Of a DNA stretch of 64,000 nucleotides, positions 47,386-59,030 are shown in pieces. Where the stretch lies: contig CM060732.1 in assembly GCA_030704615.1 (NCBI GenBank), positions 78,225,053 through 78,289,052 of the forward strand, given 5' to 3'. Both the position numbers and the translations under genes were made by a program. This DNA is from Takakia lepidozioides (taxonomy: Eukaryota; Streptophyta; Takakiopsida; Takakiales; Takakiaceae). The notes under the pieces are model-generated. The model was not told where the DNA came from, ran no database searches, and saw nothing but the letters and a program-made list of their open reading frames with translations. How positions within the stretch are numbered: the first letter of the stretch is position 1; every line of letters starts with the position of its first letter.

Positions 47386-50189
47386 ATGAGTGATGAAAGA
47401 GAAGCTAGACGCCAGAGATATTCAGCAAAAAGAGAAAGCTATCTGAAAGCTAATTATCCATATCTTTGGGAGAGAGGAATAGACATAGGGGAATCATCTG
47501 GACCTCTCACACCATTAAGATCAAAGAGTACATCACCTATACCGGAAGAACTAGAGTTGGATGCCACTCCTTCTGTTTCTTTGCAAGAAAGATTAAGGGA
47601 ATTGGTACAGGAAGAAGATCAATCACGAGGTGAAAGATCTGAGGTACATCCCTGGATAAAAGATTTGACAGAAATCTTTGATAAGAGTTGGCATGGAACA
47701 CCAAAAGCAGGAACTCCAGTTTCTGAAGCAGAAGGTGAAGAAGGAGAAGAGGATGTGGCAGAGCCAACGGAGAGTTCAGACTCTCCAACACCATTACAGT
47801 TGAGTTACATGAGTGAAGAAGAAACCCAAGGGCAGAACTTGGAGGATGAAAACAGAGAGAAGAAATTGGAAGAGGAAGAATATGAAGAAGTAGATCCAAC
47901 AGCTGAGGTTGAGACTACAACCAGGACATCCCAACCCGTTGGACCTGGATCAAGTGGAGCACTTGGATCACAGGCCAACGAAGGTGTCGGCTCAGGGGGA
48001 TCAGGCGGGCGGCCTGGATCTGGCTCTGGGGGGACAGGGAGTGTGGGAAGTAGTGCAACTGAAGCTGGGAATACTGTGAATATCGTGGGGCTAGAAGCAG
48101 GGAGTGCTCAAGGGCCACCACTTGGTGGAAGATCCACCACAAAAACAACAGGTCCAGAAGGACCAGCACCAGCAAGGGTGCCAGCACCTGTCAGTGGGCA
48201 GAAGGTAGGGCCACAGATGGCGTTACAACCAACACGGGCAAAACCACCCTTTCCCTTTTTTTTCTATAAGGGGATCCCGATGTACACATTAGCCAATTTG
48301 AGCACATGTGTATAGTGAACAATGAGAATGGCGATGATGCCAAGATGAGATTGTTTCCTTGTTCACTTATCAAGAAAGCAAGTGAATGGTATGCAAGATT
48401 CCCTGATAATCATTTCCTAACCTGGAATGGCTTGAATACAGCATTTCGAAATAGGTTCAGGACAAGTAAAACTGAAGATGAAGTGTATGGAAGTTTACAA
48501 CAGTTAAAGCAAAAGAAGCATGAAACTGTTGAGGAGTATATGGAAAAGATGGAATTGATGATGAAAAAGCTGGCTGCAGTACCAGCACCCGGTTTACAGA
48601 AGACTTGGTTTGTGAGTGGACTAAGACCAGAGTTGCAAAAGAAAGTGGATATGTTACCCCATAATACAGTGGAGGAGGCATTTGAAACTGCAAACAGAAT
48701 TGAGCAATTGGGAATGCTCAGGAGAGAGAAAAGAGATGATGAGGACTCTGAGGATGAGTCAGATGAAGAAGAAGAGCAAGAACTAAAAAGGAAGAGTAAG
48801 AGAAAGGAGAAGTTGAAGAGGGATAACTATGAAAAAAGATTGGAAGAAATCTTGAAGAAGTATGCCACAGAGGCTGCAACACATTGGAGGAAGGGTGTAT
48901 GGTGTGCAAAGTGCCAAAATGAAGGCCATACCACCACAGAATGCCACATGAAGGAGAAACACTGTACTATCTGTAAAATGGATAACCATTCTACTGAGAA
49001 TTGTTACTACAACAGAAGGACAGCTGCAAGAGAACCTAGGCAAGTAAGGGTGCATCAGGTGCAGCCCCAGCCAAGAAGAAACAATGATCAGGACCACTAT
49101 GGTAGGTCTGGTGGTTATAACAATGGCATGGAAGGGAGAGGTAATTCAAGAGGGAATTACCAAGGAAATTCCAGAGGCAACTATCAGGGTAATCCAAGGG
49201 GGAATTACCAGCCCGGGAATCAGGATTATAGAAATAATCCAAGAACAGACCAAGGGCGAGGACCCAATGGTGAAGAACTATGTTACTATTGTAATCAGCC
49301 AGGACATCGCAGGGCAGCCTGTTCATTCTGGATAAGACACCAGAATGAGATGAGAGCTCCTGTGAATGAGGGCCCAGTGGTGGCAGCTCACATGGTTAGG
49401 CCATGTGTTGTACCAGAAGTAAGTACAATGATAGTAACAAGAAGTAAAGCCAAACTAATACCTCCAGTAGTAGAGGAAGAAGATGATAATGAAGGTGGCA
49501 ATGATATGCCTGAAGATGAAGAGACTTGGAAAGATGAGAAGGAACTGCACAAGGAAGTGGCAGATACTATAAGGGAAATGCAGAAGAGTACTGATATTCC
49601 TGTGGCAGATTCCTCTGATTCTGATGGAGAAGAAGAAGGGAGTGAAGAAGAAGGGAAGAGAGAAGATGCAGACATGCAAAGTAATGAAGAAACTTTGGCT
49701 GAAGTAATATGCCAGACCAAAGCAGAAATTACCATTGGACAGCTATTAGCTGTGGCACCTTATTGTAGGCACAGGCTGTATCAAGCAATCAATCGAATTG
49801 CCCAGGAGACAGGAAACACAGACCTGAACAGCAAGGTGACAAGTTATAATGTGAAGCCGGAAGGGCGAGAAACAGTCATGGACTTTGATGATTCTATGCC
49901 AGTAATCCAATTGAGAATTGGAAGCACAGAACTAACTGATGTACTGATAGATGGAGGTTCTGGAGTAAATATCATGACAGACCAATTAAGGAAGAAGCTT
50001 GGTCTAAGTAACATGAAACCAGCCCCATTTACAGTAACAATGGCAGATCAAAGAAGTGTACAGCCATTGGGATTAATAAGAGGAGTTAAGATACAGATAC
50101 AGAAGATGATCTTTATGATCACAGTAACTGTGTTGAAAATGGATGAAGTCATGGAGGCTTACTCCTTATTATTGGGACGTCGTGGCTGA
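47386..50189 (+). pseudogene. Gag with three zinc knuckles, plus protease
   Basis: The N-terminal part (47,386-48,315) is acidic, then Gly-Ser-rich. The frame changes at or near a T8 run (48,256-48,263), and the capsid-type retrotransposon gag domain continues in the 48,306-50,189 frame. Zinc knuckles of CX2CX4HX4C type lie at about 48,905, 48,962 and 49,285, separated by a GNYQGN-repeat linker. An acidic stretch follows, and then the aspartic protease with LIDGGSGVN (about 49,945), where the usual DTG or DSG is DGG, as I recall for Tat-group elements. A second frame change near 50,180 separates protease from RT. With the T run corrected this would be a single Gag-Pro polyprotein. Confidence 0.85.
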
Positions 50190-51553
50190 AACAGGCCAGG
50201 GTATTCCATGACTGGAATTCTCAGTTACTAACCGTGCATAATGGGATACACGAGATACAAATTACCACAAAGAAATCTAGTAGATTACCTGCTACAAGAA
50301 GACCTCGAGGAGTCAGAGAGTATGACTGGAAAGGAGGACTGGATGAGGAGCAGGAAGCTACCCTATTTGCTGCACACCCAGAGTGGGAGCAGGTTGCAGA
50401 GATGCGGCTGGAAAGCCTAAGTTGTTTGAGAGGTATCTGCTGTGGTGTAGTGACAGCAACACCAACTGAAGAGGAAACCAGCATTTACCCATCACATTTC
50501 TATGAAGAAAGAGAAGGAGAAATAGAAATCCTAGAAGAACCAGCCACTGTGAGCTTACAGGATGAAGTGGTGACTGGTTGGACAATCACAGCTGATGAGC
50601 AGGTGAGGGAAGTGAATGTGGGAACTAAAGAGGAACCGAGGATGGTGAAAGTAGGAGCTGATTTGGAGCCGGAATTCTTCGAAGAAGCTAAAAGCTTGTT
50701 CATCAAATACAGAGATGTATTTGCTTGGAGCTATGAGGATCTAAAAGGGATACCACCTGAAGTCTGTCAGCATAAGATTGAACTGGAACCAGGGTCAGTA
50801 CCAATCAAGCAGGCGAGGTACAGAATGAATCCCAACTACGCACAGAAGGTTGGAGAAGAGATAAAGAAGTTGGCTGAGGCTAAGTTTATATACCCAATAG
50901 AGTATACAACTTGGTTGTCACCCATTGTTATAGTTCCCAAGAAGAATGGCAAACTAAGAGTATGTGTGAACTATAAGAAGCTGAATGCTTGTACGAAGAA
51001 AGATCCTTTCCCCTTGCCATTCACAGAAGCAGTATTAGACACTGTGGCAGGCCATGAGATGTACTCATTCATGGATGGCTTCAGTGGTTATAATCAAGTG
51101 CAAGTGGCAGAAGAAGACCAAGGGAAAACAGCTTTCATCACAGACTGGGGGGCTTATGCATACAAAGTCATGCCCTTTGGACTTTGTAATGCACCAGCGA
51201 CCTTTCAGAGAGTGATAAGTGAATCTTTTCATGAGTATCTGGATGATTTCATGCAGGTATTCTTGGATGATTTCAGTGTGTACAGCTCTAAGAATGAGCA
51301 CTTGCATAAATTGGAGTTATGTTTGGCCAGATGCAGGATGAGAGGTCTGGGCCTGAATCCAGAGAAGTGTACTTTCTGTGTGAACTCAGGGGTGCTTCTG
51401 GGACACATTGTGTGTAAAAAGGGACTTTTTGTGGATCCCAGGAAGACAGAGGCCATTAAAGCCTCTCCACCACCAGTGAATGTTAAGAATCTAAGGAGAT
51501 TCCTTGGGCAAACCAGTTATTACAGAAGATTTGTCAAAGGTATGCACAAATAG
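50190..51553 (+). pseudogene. Reverse transcriptase of the LTR element
   Basis: The frame starts after the break at about 50,180. RT motifs appear in order: KQARYRMNP, WLSPIVIVPKKNGKLRVCVNYKKLN, FMDGFSGYNQVQ, MPFGLCNAPATFQR, the catalytic VFLDDFSVYS (YxDD variant) and LLGHIV. The end of the frame at 51,553 is a shift, because RNase H-connecting sequence continues one base over from about 51,541. The catalytic Asp pair is intact. Confidence 0.9.
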
Positions 51554-52244
51554 CAGCACCATTGAGCAAACTACTGAAGAAAGATGCAGTGTTTGCCTGG
51601 ACAGCTGAATGTCAACAGGCGTTTGAGGAACTTACACTGTCAGTAACAACTACACCTGTGCTGATTAACCCTCACTGGCATGTAGTATTTCATGTTCACT
51701 GCGATGCATCAGGAGAAGCATTGGGAGCGGTGTTAGCCCAGAATGTTACAGGAAATATAGATTCACATGTGTACTATGCTAGCAGGTTGATGAACAGTGC
51801 TGAAAGGAACTATAGCACGACGGAAAGAGAAGCATTGGCAATGATCTATGCAGTGAAGAAATTCAGCATTACCTGTTGGGCAAGAAGTTTATGTTCTATG
51901 TGGATCACCAGGCTCTGATATACCTAGTAAACAAACCTCTGATAAGCGGAAGAATAGCAAGATGGTTGATAATCTTGCACGAGTTTGAGTTCGAGGTTGT
52001 TTACAAGCCTGGGAACTACATCTTGTGGCGGATCACTTGTCACGGTTATCAACAGGAGAACCAGCCACAGGAAAGATGATCAATTACCAGATGCGAGTCT
52101 CTTTGCAGTGGAGGTGCAGGGAAGTGCAGATGACTGGTTAGATTGGCAGTGGCCAATCAGATACTACCTTGCTCATGGTCAGTGCCCACCTAGTTATGGA
52201 AGGAGCAGAGGAAGAGAATCGCTATCAAAGCTTTACCTTATACT
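51541..52244 (+). pseudogene. RNase H and linker of the LTR element, several frameshifts
   Basis: The Ty3-type RNase H starts in the 51,562 frame (FHVHCDASGEALGAVLAQ, then RNYSTTEREALAMIYAVKKF). It shifts near 51,864 into VDHQALIYL and again near 52,021. One or two further shifts lie in the linker before integrase at about 52,190-52,245. The changes look like single missing bases. Confidence 0.85.
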
Positions 52245-53774
52245 ATGGTAGGAAGCAGAATGTATAAGCTAGGACCTGATGGAGTACTAAAACGATGCTT
52301 GTACCACCATGAAGTAAATAAAGTTTTGGAGGAAGTTCATAAAGGAGTGGCTGGAGGTCATTTTGGAGAAGAGACTACCAGTAGGAAGATACTACTCGCA
52401 GGTTACTGGTGGCCTACTTTGTTCAAAGATGTACACGAGTATTGTCAGAGTTGTGATGAATGTCAGAGGCTAGGACCTTTGCAGAGATCTGGAAGGATGG
52501 CCTTGCATCCTACAATGCCTACGGAACCATTTCAGAAATGGGGACTAGACTTTGTTGGACCAATTAACCCACCAGCCAAGAATACACGGAGCAGGTACAT
52601 AATTACAACCACTGATTATACTACGAAGTGGGTGGAAGCTAAAGCTTTGAGGGACAACACAGCCAAGTCCACAGCAAGGTTCCTGTACGAGAACATACTT
52701 ACACGATTTGGCTGTCCCTTAGAATTTATCAGTGATCAGGGAAGTCACTTCATGAATGAGACCATTGAGTTGTTGACTAAAGAGTTCATGATTGTACATA
52801 GAAAGAGTACAACATATTACCCACAGGGTAATGGGCAGGCAGAGGCTACCAACAAAATACTATGCACTATCTTGGCTAAGATAGTCAATGCAAACAGAAC
52901 GGATTGGGATACAAAGCTGCTGACAGCTTTGTGGTCATACAGGACTTCCTATAAAGTCACCACTAAGTATACACCATTCCAATTAGTTTATGGTATGGAA
53001 GCCTTACTTCCAGTGGAATTCCTGTTACCTACCATGAGAACGGAGTGGGGAAAAAGAATGGAATTGCAAGATTCCATTAAGGTCAGGAAACATGAATTAT
53101 ACCATGTGGAAGAAGTACGTGCTAATGCAGCTGATAATATGACCAGAATTCAGATGAAGAGGAAGGAACAGTTTGATGAAGGCAAGTTAAAAACTTTAAA
53201 GACGGGAGATTTGGTTCTATGGTTGCAGAAAAAGGGAAAGATTAAAGCTTCTAAGCTTAAATCACCATGGAAAGGACCTTATGTCATACAAAAGATGTAT
53301 GATAACAACACCGCCATGTTACAAACCATTAACAAAGAAATGCTGGGAAGAGTCAATGCCAATAAGTTGAAGGGGTACAGTGGTATCCATGACAAACCAT
53401 TGCAGCATGATTTGCATGTTGAAACGCAAGAGCAGTCATGGGCTGCACCAGTGTTACGAACGGAGTATGGAGCACTTGTCGCTAGGCCGAGCATATATGA
53501 CCAGGGCGGGCAAAACAAGCGTGACACAGCCTATCACAGCCCATCAAGGCAAAGCACAGCCTATCACAGCCCATCACGACGTAACACAGCCTATCACAGC
53601 CCAGCACGGCGCAACACAACCTATCACAACCTACCACAGCGTGTTACGGCCTATCACAGCTTACCACAGTGCATCACAGCCTATCACAGCGTACCACAGC
53701 GTATCACAGCGTACCACAGTATGACACAGCCTGTCACAGCTCAACACAGCCTACTAGGGTTACACGATCCATAG
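52245..53774 (+). CDS. Integrase of the LTR element
   Basis: A 509-codon uninterrupted frame. The HHCC zinc domain is HKGVAGGHF...CQSCDECQRL. The catalytic triad lies in WGLDFVGP (D), FISDQGSHFMNE (D) and YYPQGNGQAEATNK (E). A C-terminal region of GPYVIQKM type follows, and no chromodomain is visible. The last 85 residues are repeats of TAYHSxxxR encoded by a tandem CACAGCCTATCACAGC array, which may be a later expansion and not functional protein. The start is set by the frame opening; the true product would come from a Gag-Pol precursor. Confidence 0.9.
   Translation: MVGSRMYKLGPDGVLKRCLYHHEVNKVLEEVHKGVAGGHFGEETTSRKILLAGYWWPTLFKDVHEYCQSCDECQRLGPLQRSGRMALHPTMPTEPFQKWGLDFVGPINPPAKNTRSRYIITTTDYTTKWVEAKALRDNTAKSTARFLYENILTRFGCPLEFISDQGSHFMNETIELLTKEFMIVHRKSTTYYPQGNGQAEATNKILCTILAKIVNANRTDWDTKLLTALWSYRTSYKVTTKYTPFQLVYGMEALLPVEFLLPTMRTEWGKRMELQDSIKVRKHELYHVEEVRANAADNMTRIQMKRKEQFDEGKLKTLKTGDLVLWLQKKGKIKASKLKSPWKGPYVIQKMYDNNTAMLQTINKEMLGRVNANKLKGYSGIHDKPLQHDLHVETQEQSWAAPVLRTEYGALVARPSIYDQGGQNKRDTAYHSPSRQSTAYHSPSRRNTAYHSPARRNTTYHNLPQRVTAYHSLPQCITAYHSVPQRITAYHSMTQPVTAQHSLLGLHDP
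53520..53757 (+). repeat. CACAGCCTATCACAGC tandem array at the integrase 3' end
   Basis: About 11-12 irregular units of roughly 20 bp keep the integrase frame open to 53,774. The CACAGC word is shared with the LTR arrays about 5-8 kb away. Confidence 0.85.
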
Positions 53775-54025
53775 ATTCAGTGACAGGTGGACGCATAATA
53801 ACTTCAGGAAAATGGCTAACGGAAGAAAAGACGGAAACTAGTTTAAAAATAGACACGTGGAAGTCAGGGCGCGACACACAGCTGAGAAGGAAGTGCAAGA
53901 ACAGGTGTCATAAAGAAAGAGGACAAGAACGGCCGTCAAAAGGGATGAAAGGCGGGCCCATTACTGAATACGGAAAAAGGGAAACGGAACGAACGGCAAG
54001 TACAGAAAAGTGAAATTCTTGTCAC

Positions 54026-57000
54026 ATGTGTGATCCTAGTGGACTATCCAGCAGGGAAAGTCCACTAAAGAAAATGAAATCTAAAATCCAGTCACAGCGA
54101 ATACAACCAATAGAAAACCAGAGAAAGGATCAAGAAAATGGAGGGAAATTGAGCGCAAGAGGCGGCGTCGTTCTGAGTAACGGGCGTCTCGACGGGACAG
54201 ACCATCAATGCTATAGCTTGGAAACTATGGAGGAACTAACAGACTATACGCTCGCAATATTAATTACGCAGTGGCATCGACACGAAAGAACAGAGCGGAG
54301 CTTTTCTCTTGAGCGATGCTTGCAAGCCCCGCAGGCTTACAAGAAATTACCCATAGCTTTCTGTGGCAACCATACGTTTATGCTTTGTGCACTACAGGCA
54401 TTTCTGCAGTTGTTACAGCCAAAACATTTCTGTGAGTCTAAAATGAAGAGAGGGAGAGGAATGGAGGAAATCAGGGTGAAGAGCACCACAATTCTGCAGA
54501 AACAAACGATTGCTACCCCACAGGCGATACAGATACTGAAGGAGCTGAGATTGCAAGGATTGCAAAGCATAGATTGGACATTACACCATAGATAGTACAT
54601 GTTACAATTTTTGCAGAACTTTGAGCCAAGGACAGGAACAACAACGGTGAAGGGAGTTGAATTAGCAATTACTCCCCTATACCTCCAGCAATTGTTTCGA
54701 TTGCCAGCAGGTCAGGTGCATGTGGAGGAACACAGGGCAAGACTGCAAATAGGGGACTTATTCCAAGAAGGGAGTTTCTTTAAAACTCAGGGTTATGCTT
54801 GTACCAAGGCTGTGTACCCAGGGCTAAAGGAGGTAGGACAGGTATTGAACGTTCTGATTGCCATGAAACAGAACCAACAGTATTTGAGCAGATCCTTCAC
54901 AGAGGAAATACTCAAAGCCCTGAAGGGACAAGAGGTAGAATGGGCGGACATAATGTACAACGCACTGGTGGAGGAGATGAAAAGATTACAAGGTACTACC
55001 GCAAAGTCTCCTATCATAGTGTCTGGCCCAATCATTGCTCAAATAATTCTTGATTCTGGCATACTTGATGCGCAAGAAAGAAATGAGATGGGAGTGTTTG
55101 AGCCAGAAACCACTGCAATGGAAGAGCAAGGCTCTTCACACAGTGAGGGTGGACTAGCAGGGCAACCCGAGACTAAGAGGCAGAGACGGGGAAAGACTGT
55201 AGTGGCGGATCCACTGGCTTCACGGATTCCGCATGATAATGTTTCCCAAGCTCATGTGCAGGAAGGGGCACAGCAGCACAGAGAAATGCTATTTCTGGAA
55301 GCAGGACCTTCAGAGAGGGAGGAGGAAGTTACTTCAGTATCACAACCATCACAGCCAGCTGATCGGCTTGTCACAAGGTTACAAGTTGTCCATGCAGCTC
55401 AACCAGAAATAATTGATTTGGAAAGAGAAGGGTTAGATATTCCAACTACAGAACAGATAGTGGAAGAAATGGAGAAGGGGGACCTTCTCTATGAATATTC
55501 TGGTCTGGTCAAGGAGACAGAGATTCCAGAGGTGCAACAGTTGCCCAAGGAAAATCCTGAGGTGCATATAATACACACACCTATATCAGAGGTACCACAG
55601 GCAGAAGGTCATGACACTGTAGCACCGGTGATAGATGAAGTGGTTCAGGAAGAAAATCCGGTGGGACAATGGCCTGAGTGGTTCGTGAGACATCACACGG
55701 TTGAGGATCAAGAGGAACAGCAGCAACCTCACCATGATGACCCTCAACAGGCAATGCTGATGAGTTCCATAGGCAGGACACTTAATTTGTTGGGGACTTA
55801 TGTCAAATCCCATGTTCCAACTACCCAATTGACAGCCTTGAGAGAGGAACTCAGGAAGGAGTTTGAGGCTCGACTAGCCACTGAGTGTGCAAACAAGGTC
55901 AATGAAGAGGTCACTCTCAAGATGCAGCAGGACTTGGGAAATACAGAAGCGGCTTTGCAATTGGCCAATGAACAATTGATTGAGGCAGGCCTCGCGCAAG
56001 ACCAGTTGCACGAAGCACATAAGCAACAGCTATACCAAATGCAGGTGCAGCATGAAAGCAAGTTGCAAGAAGTAAATGCACTACATACGGAGTTACAAAC
56101 AGTCCATGACAGGATGGCGATATAATGTGCTACATTCACAACTATGCTTGACCAATCTACAAAAGAAATAAACAATAAAGCGGAAAAATGTACGAAGGCA
56201 GAAGAAGAGAATGTTGAACAAATGAAACTCATTGTCGATATGAAGAATACAATCTGTCGCAATGAGGATACTTTCAAGCAATACAGGCAGATTGAAGCTG
56301 ATCAAGAGAAGCACATCGTGGAGTTGCAACAAACCATCATGGCCAATAGAAATGAAATCGCGGTCAATAACAAGGCTTGGAGGGAAGCCAATAATTTACT
56401 GGCTGCTTATGCGAATTTGGTTGAACCTCATGCAAGGCGCATGGAGGCTTTACAACAGGAGTTAGAAGTGTACAAGCTAAGAGAGGAGCACACTCTCAGG
56501 GGAACCACAAGCAACTTGGTGGATAACAGCCTTATGCAGGTCTGGTTAGCACAAGGGCCAGTAGAGGGCAAAGCACCACGAAAGCTCACCCAAAGCGAGA
56601 TGAATGAGCTCAGACTGCAAGTGCAGAACATTGCCACAACTACTATAGACAATGTCTATAGTAGGATAGCCGAGTTACAGGAGGATGTAGATGGACTGCA
56701 GACTCAAGTGGAGGACCTCACTTCAAACATCGACAAAAGAGTCTATATCCCTCAGGAACAGCTAATGGCTTCTTATTTACAAGCCAAAACTTTGGCTTTT
56801 CAATCTTCACAGGAGGTGCAGGAGATGCCAATGATACAAGAGCCAGTACCACCAACACCACAACAAGTCACTGTACCAGTAGCTGAACCTGTTGTTACTA
56901 CAACCACACCGCAACCACCACAGCCTGAGGTATGGGGCACTGCTGATTTTAACCCACCTAAAACTCTAGCTGCAAGGGAGTACAGTAGGGCTATGATTAT

Positions 57001-57994
57001 GCCCTTCAACCAAATTCCCATCATGTTGGATTTGGCTTGGAAAGAATTTAGTCCTCCGCAGTCATTCGCACATTACTACCAAATCATGCGTATTTGGCTG
57101 CCAGTGGCAACTAGGACTAAAGTTCTTCCGAACAATCGACATATTGAGGATCATCACTTTGCACAGTACTAGCACGAGGCAGGTACCATGTTAAGGGAAT
57201 TAATTGCTTTCCAGGTTGTACATGGACTCATTTATACCAAGACCAAGGAGGTAGCAAGTATTGTCATGGGATGCGGGTTATACTACGCTGCTTGTTTTCT
57301 GGTACGTTATCACATTGAGCAACAAAAGATGCAAGCACGCTTTCTGAGTTATTCCAGTGGGGATCATTGGGTATTACCTTCGGTGCCACCTCATATGTAC
57401 CCCTATGACCCAAAAGTTATGATGCAAAAGGATTCTCAAATTCGTTCATGGTTTCAAGCGGCCTGGAACAATTTGTCAACACAGAAATTCGGCATTGATG
57501 ATATTTTCTATAAGGGACATGTGGCATGGAAATACTTGCACGCTGCACCAGTAATTGGTACCCCACTCACCTGGACAGACAAGGAGCTCAGTGTCTACAC
57601 CAATTTTGCTATTCAGCGATTACAGCAGGTTGTAAAATATAAACTTCCAGACATGGTAGGACAACATTGTATGCCCCAGAGGATTCCACAAAAAGTTCGA
57701 AAATTAAAACACCTGAGAGGCGATGAGGATTCTGATACAACTGTTTCTTCACCGAATTCTTTTGACATGAGAGAAGACTATGCAATTCAGATGGCAAAGA
57801 AGAAGCGACGGGGGTCTCCTATGCCTGAAAGGTTACCTCGATATCAGCCTCCAGAAGGCCTCACTTATCCTGGTAGTGATCAACCATTTCCATCAACCAG
57901 AGACAGACCTCGAGCTCGTACACACAGTCCGCCACGAAACTCTCAATGTCAGAAAGGTGCTCACTCACAAAGGTTTGCTAATCGCAATCAGTAA
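54026..57994 (+). pseudogene. Long 3' frame of the LTR element (about 1,320 codons) with three in-frame stops
   Basis: The stretches 54,026-54,595, 54,599-56,125, 56,144-57,172 and 57,188-57,994 are all in one frame. They are separated only by a TAG (54,593), a TAA (56,123) and a TAG (57,170). No frameshift is needed over 4 kb. The product would have an N-terminal helical domain, a Pro/Glu-rich acidic middle, two long coiled coils (about 55,840-56,120 and 56,150-56,750; heptad-rich, Gln/Glu) and a C-terminal globular domain (57,188-57,700) with a basic tail. It holds the env position of Athila-type elements, but I see no signal peptide or strong membrane segment. Function unknown. Confidence 0.7.
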
Positions 57995-58015
57995 ACCGTG
58001 AGGACACGGCTTTTT

Positions 58016-58032
58016 GAGGGGGGAAGGGGTAA
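58016..58032 (+). other. Polypurine tract of the LTR element
   Basis: GAGGGGGGAAGGGG followed by TAA sits directly before the 3' LTR start, the expected place for the plus-strand primer. Confidence 0.85.
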
Positions 58033-59030
58033 TGTTAGAGGACTGTCTGGGACTTAGACACTTATACGGGATCTGTAGGGTACCCTTAATTTTTGCACAG
58101 ACTGAGACCAACAGGAGCCTTAGGGGTGACAGCAGCGCACTGTAGAGGGGGGTTACACAGCCCGTCACAGCCCACACAGCCCACACAGCCCGTCACAGCC
58201 GACACAGCCAACACAGCCCGTCACAGCCCACACAGCCCACACAGCCCACACAGCCCACACAGCCTGTCACAGTCGTCACAGCCGACACAGCCAACACAGC
58301 CCGCCATAGTCGCACAACCAGTCACAGCCCGTCACAGTTTCACACAGCCAGTCACAGCTTGACACAGCTGTCACGACCATAGGGAACGAAGAGCAGGACA
58401 GGGAACGACTGTGGGGAACAACACCTGCAAATGGAACATGTTAGTTCACGGACGACGGTTAGTGAGGAAAACGGTTAGAGCCACGGGTAGGAAGATAAAG
58501 GGAGAAGCAAGGACGGAGAAGGGGGGATTCTTGGAAGCACTTGAGGGGGAGGACTTCTGGGTCATGCATGGGAGGAGATCGGGCGGAGAGGAAGATCGGA
58601 AGCCAAGATGGAGAGCGCGGTGAAGGAGGAACGAGGATTAGTAGATGCTTGTTATATGCAAAGCGGTAGTGATATAGTAGAGCAGATTAGAGACACAATG
58701 GCTTCGGCCTGATACCTGATAAATCCTAATCGGATACTTATACGATACAATCACACTGTGTAGAGAGATCTGAGTGAAGCTGTGGAATGAATGGATGAGT
58801 TGATGGAATCCAATAGATTGATAAAGCAAACTGATACTTAATTATCAATGGTAAGGTAGCTAACATGAATGCCAAAAGGGAAACAAATAGGAAACACCCC
58901 CATGATACACTAGCTGTAGGTCATGACTGATTGTTCTGTGCGGGCTGAGTACTTAGAGATTTCCAACTCTTCTATCTTGGAGTTTCCGCCTCGGATAGCG
59001 AAGGGATGGGTGAGTAAAAGCAGCGCGATA
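58033..59030 (+). repeat. 3' LTR, 998 bp
   Basis: Begins TGTTAGAGG and ends GCAGCGCGATA, against GCGCGACA at the end of the 5' LTR (one substitution). It is shorter than the 5' LTR because its CACAGCC array (58,155-58,372) has fewer units. It is followed by the GTGGT target duplication and by element B sequence. Confidence 0.93.

Larger units (their letters stand above)
45621..59030 (+). mobile_element. 13.4-kb Ty3-gypsy LTR retrotransposon, Tat/Athila-like, nested in element B
   Basis: The LTRs start TGTTAGAGG and are flanked by the 5-bp duplication GTGGT (45,616-45,620 and 59,031-59,035). The empty-site sequence is visible in element A at about 29,949. Order: LTR, primer site, extra ORF, gag with three zinc knuckles, protease, RT, RNase H, integrase, long 3' frame, polypurine tract, LTR. 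Domain order and motifs (ID-GGS protease, FLDD in RT) fit the non-chromodomain Tat/Athila group. The LTRs differ at only a few positions outside a tandem array, so the insertion is recent. The gag-pol frame is nevertheless broken at five or more places. Confidence 0.93.
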
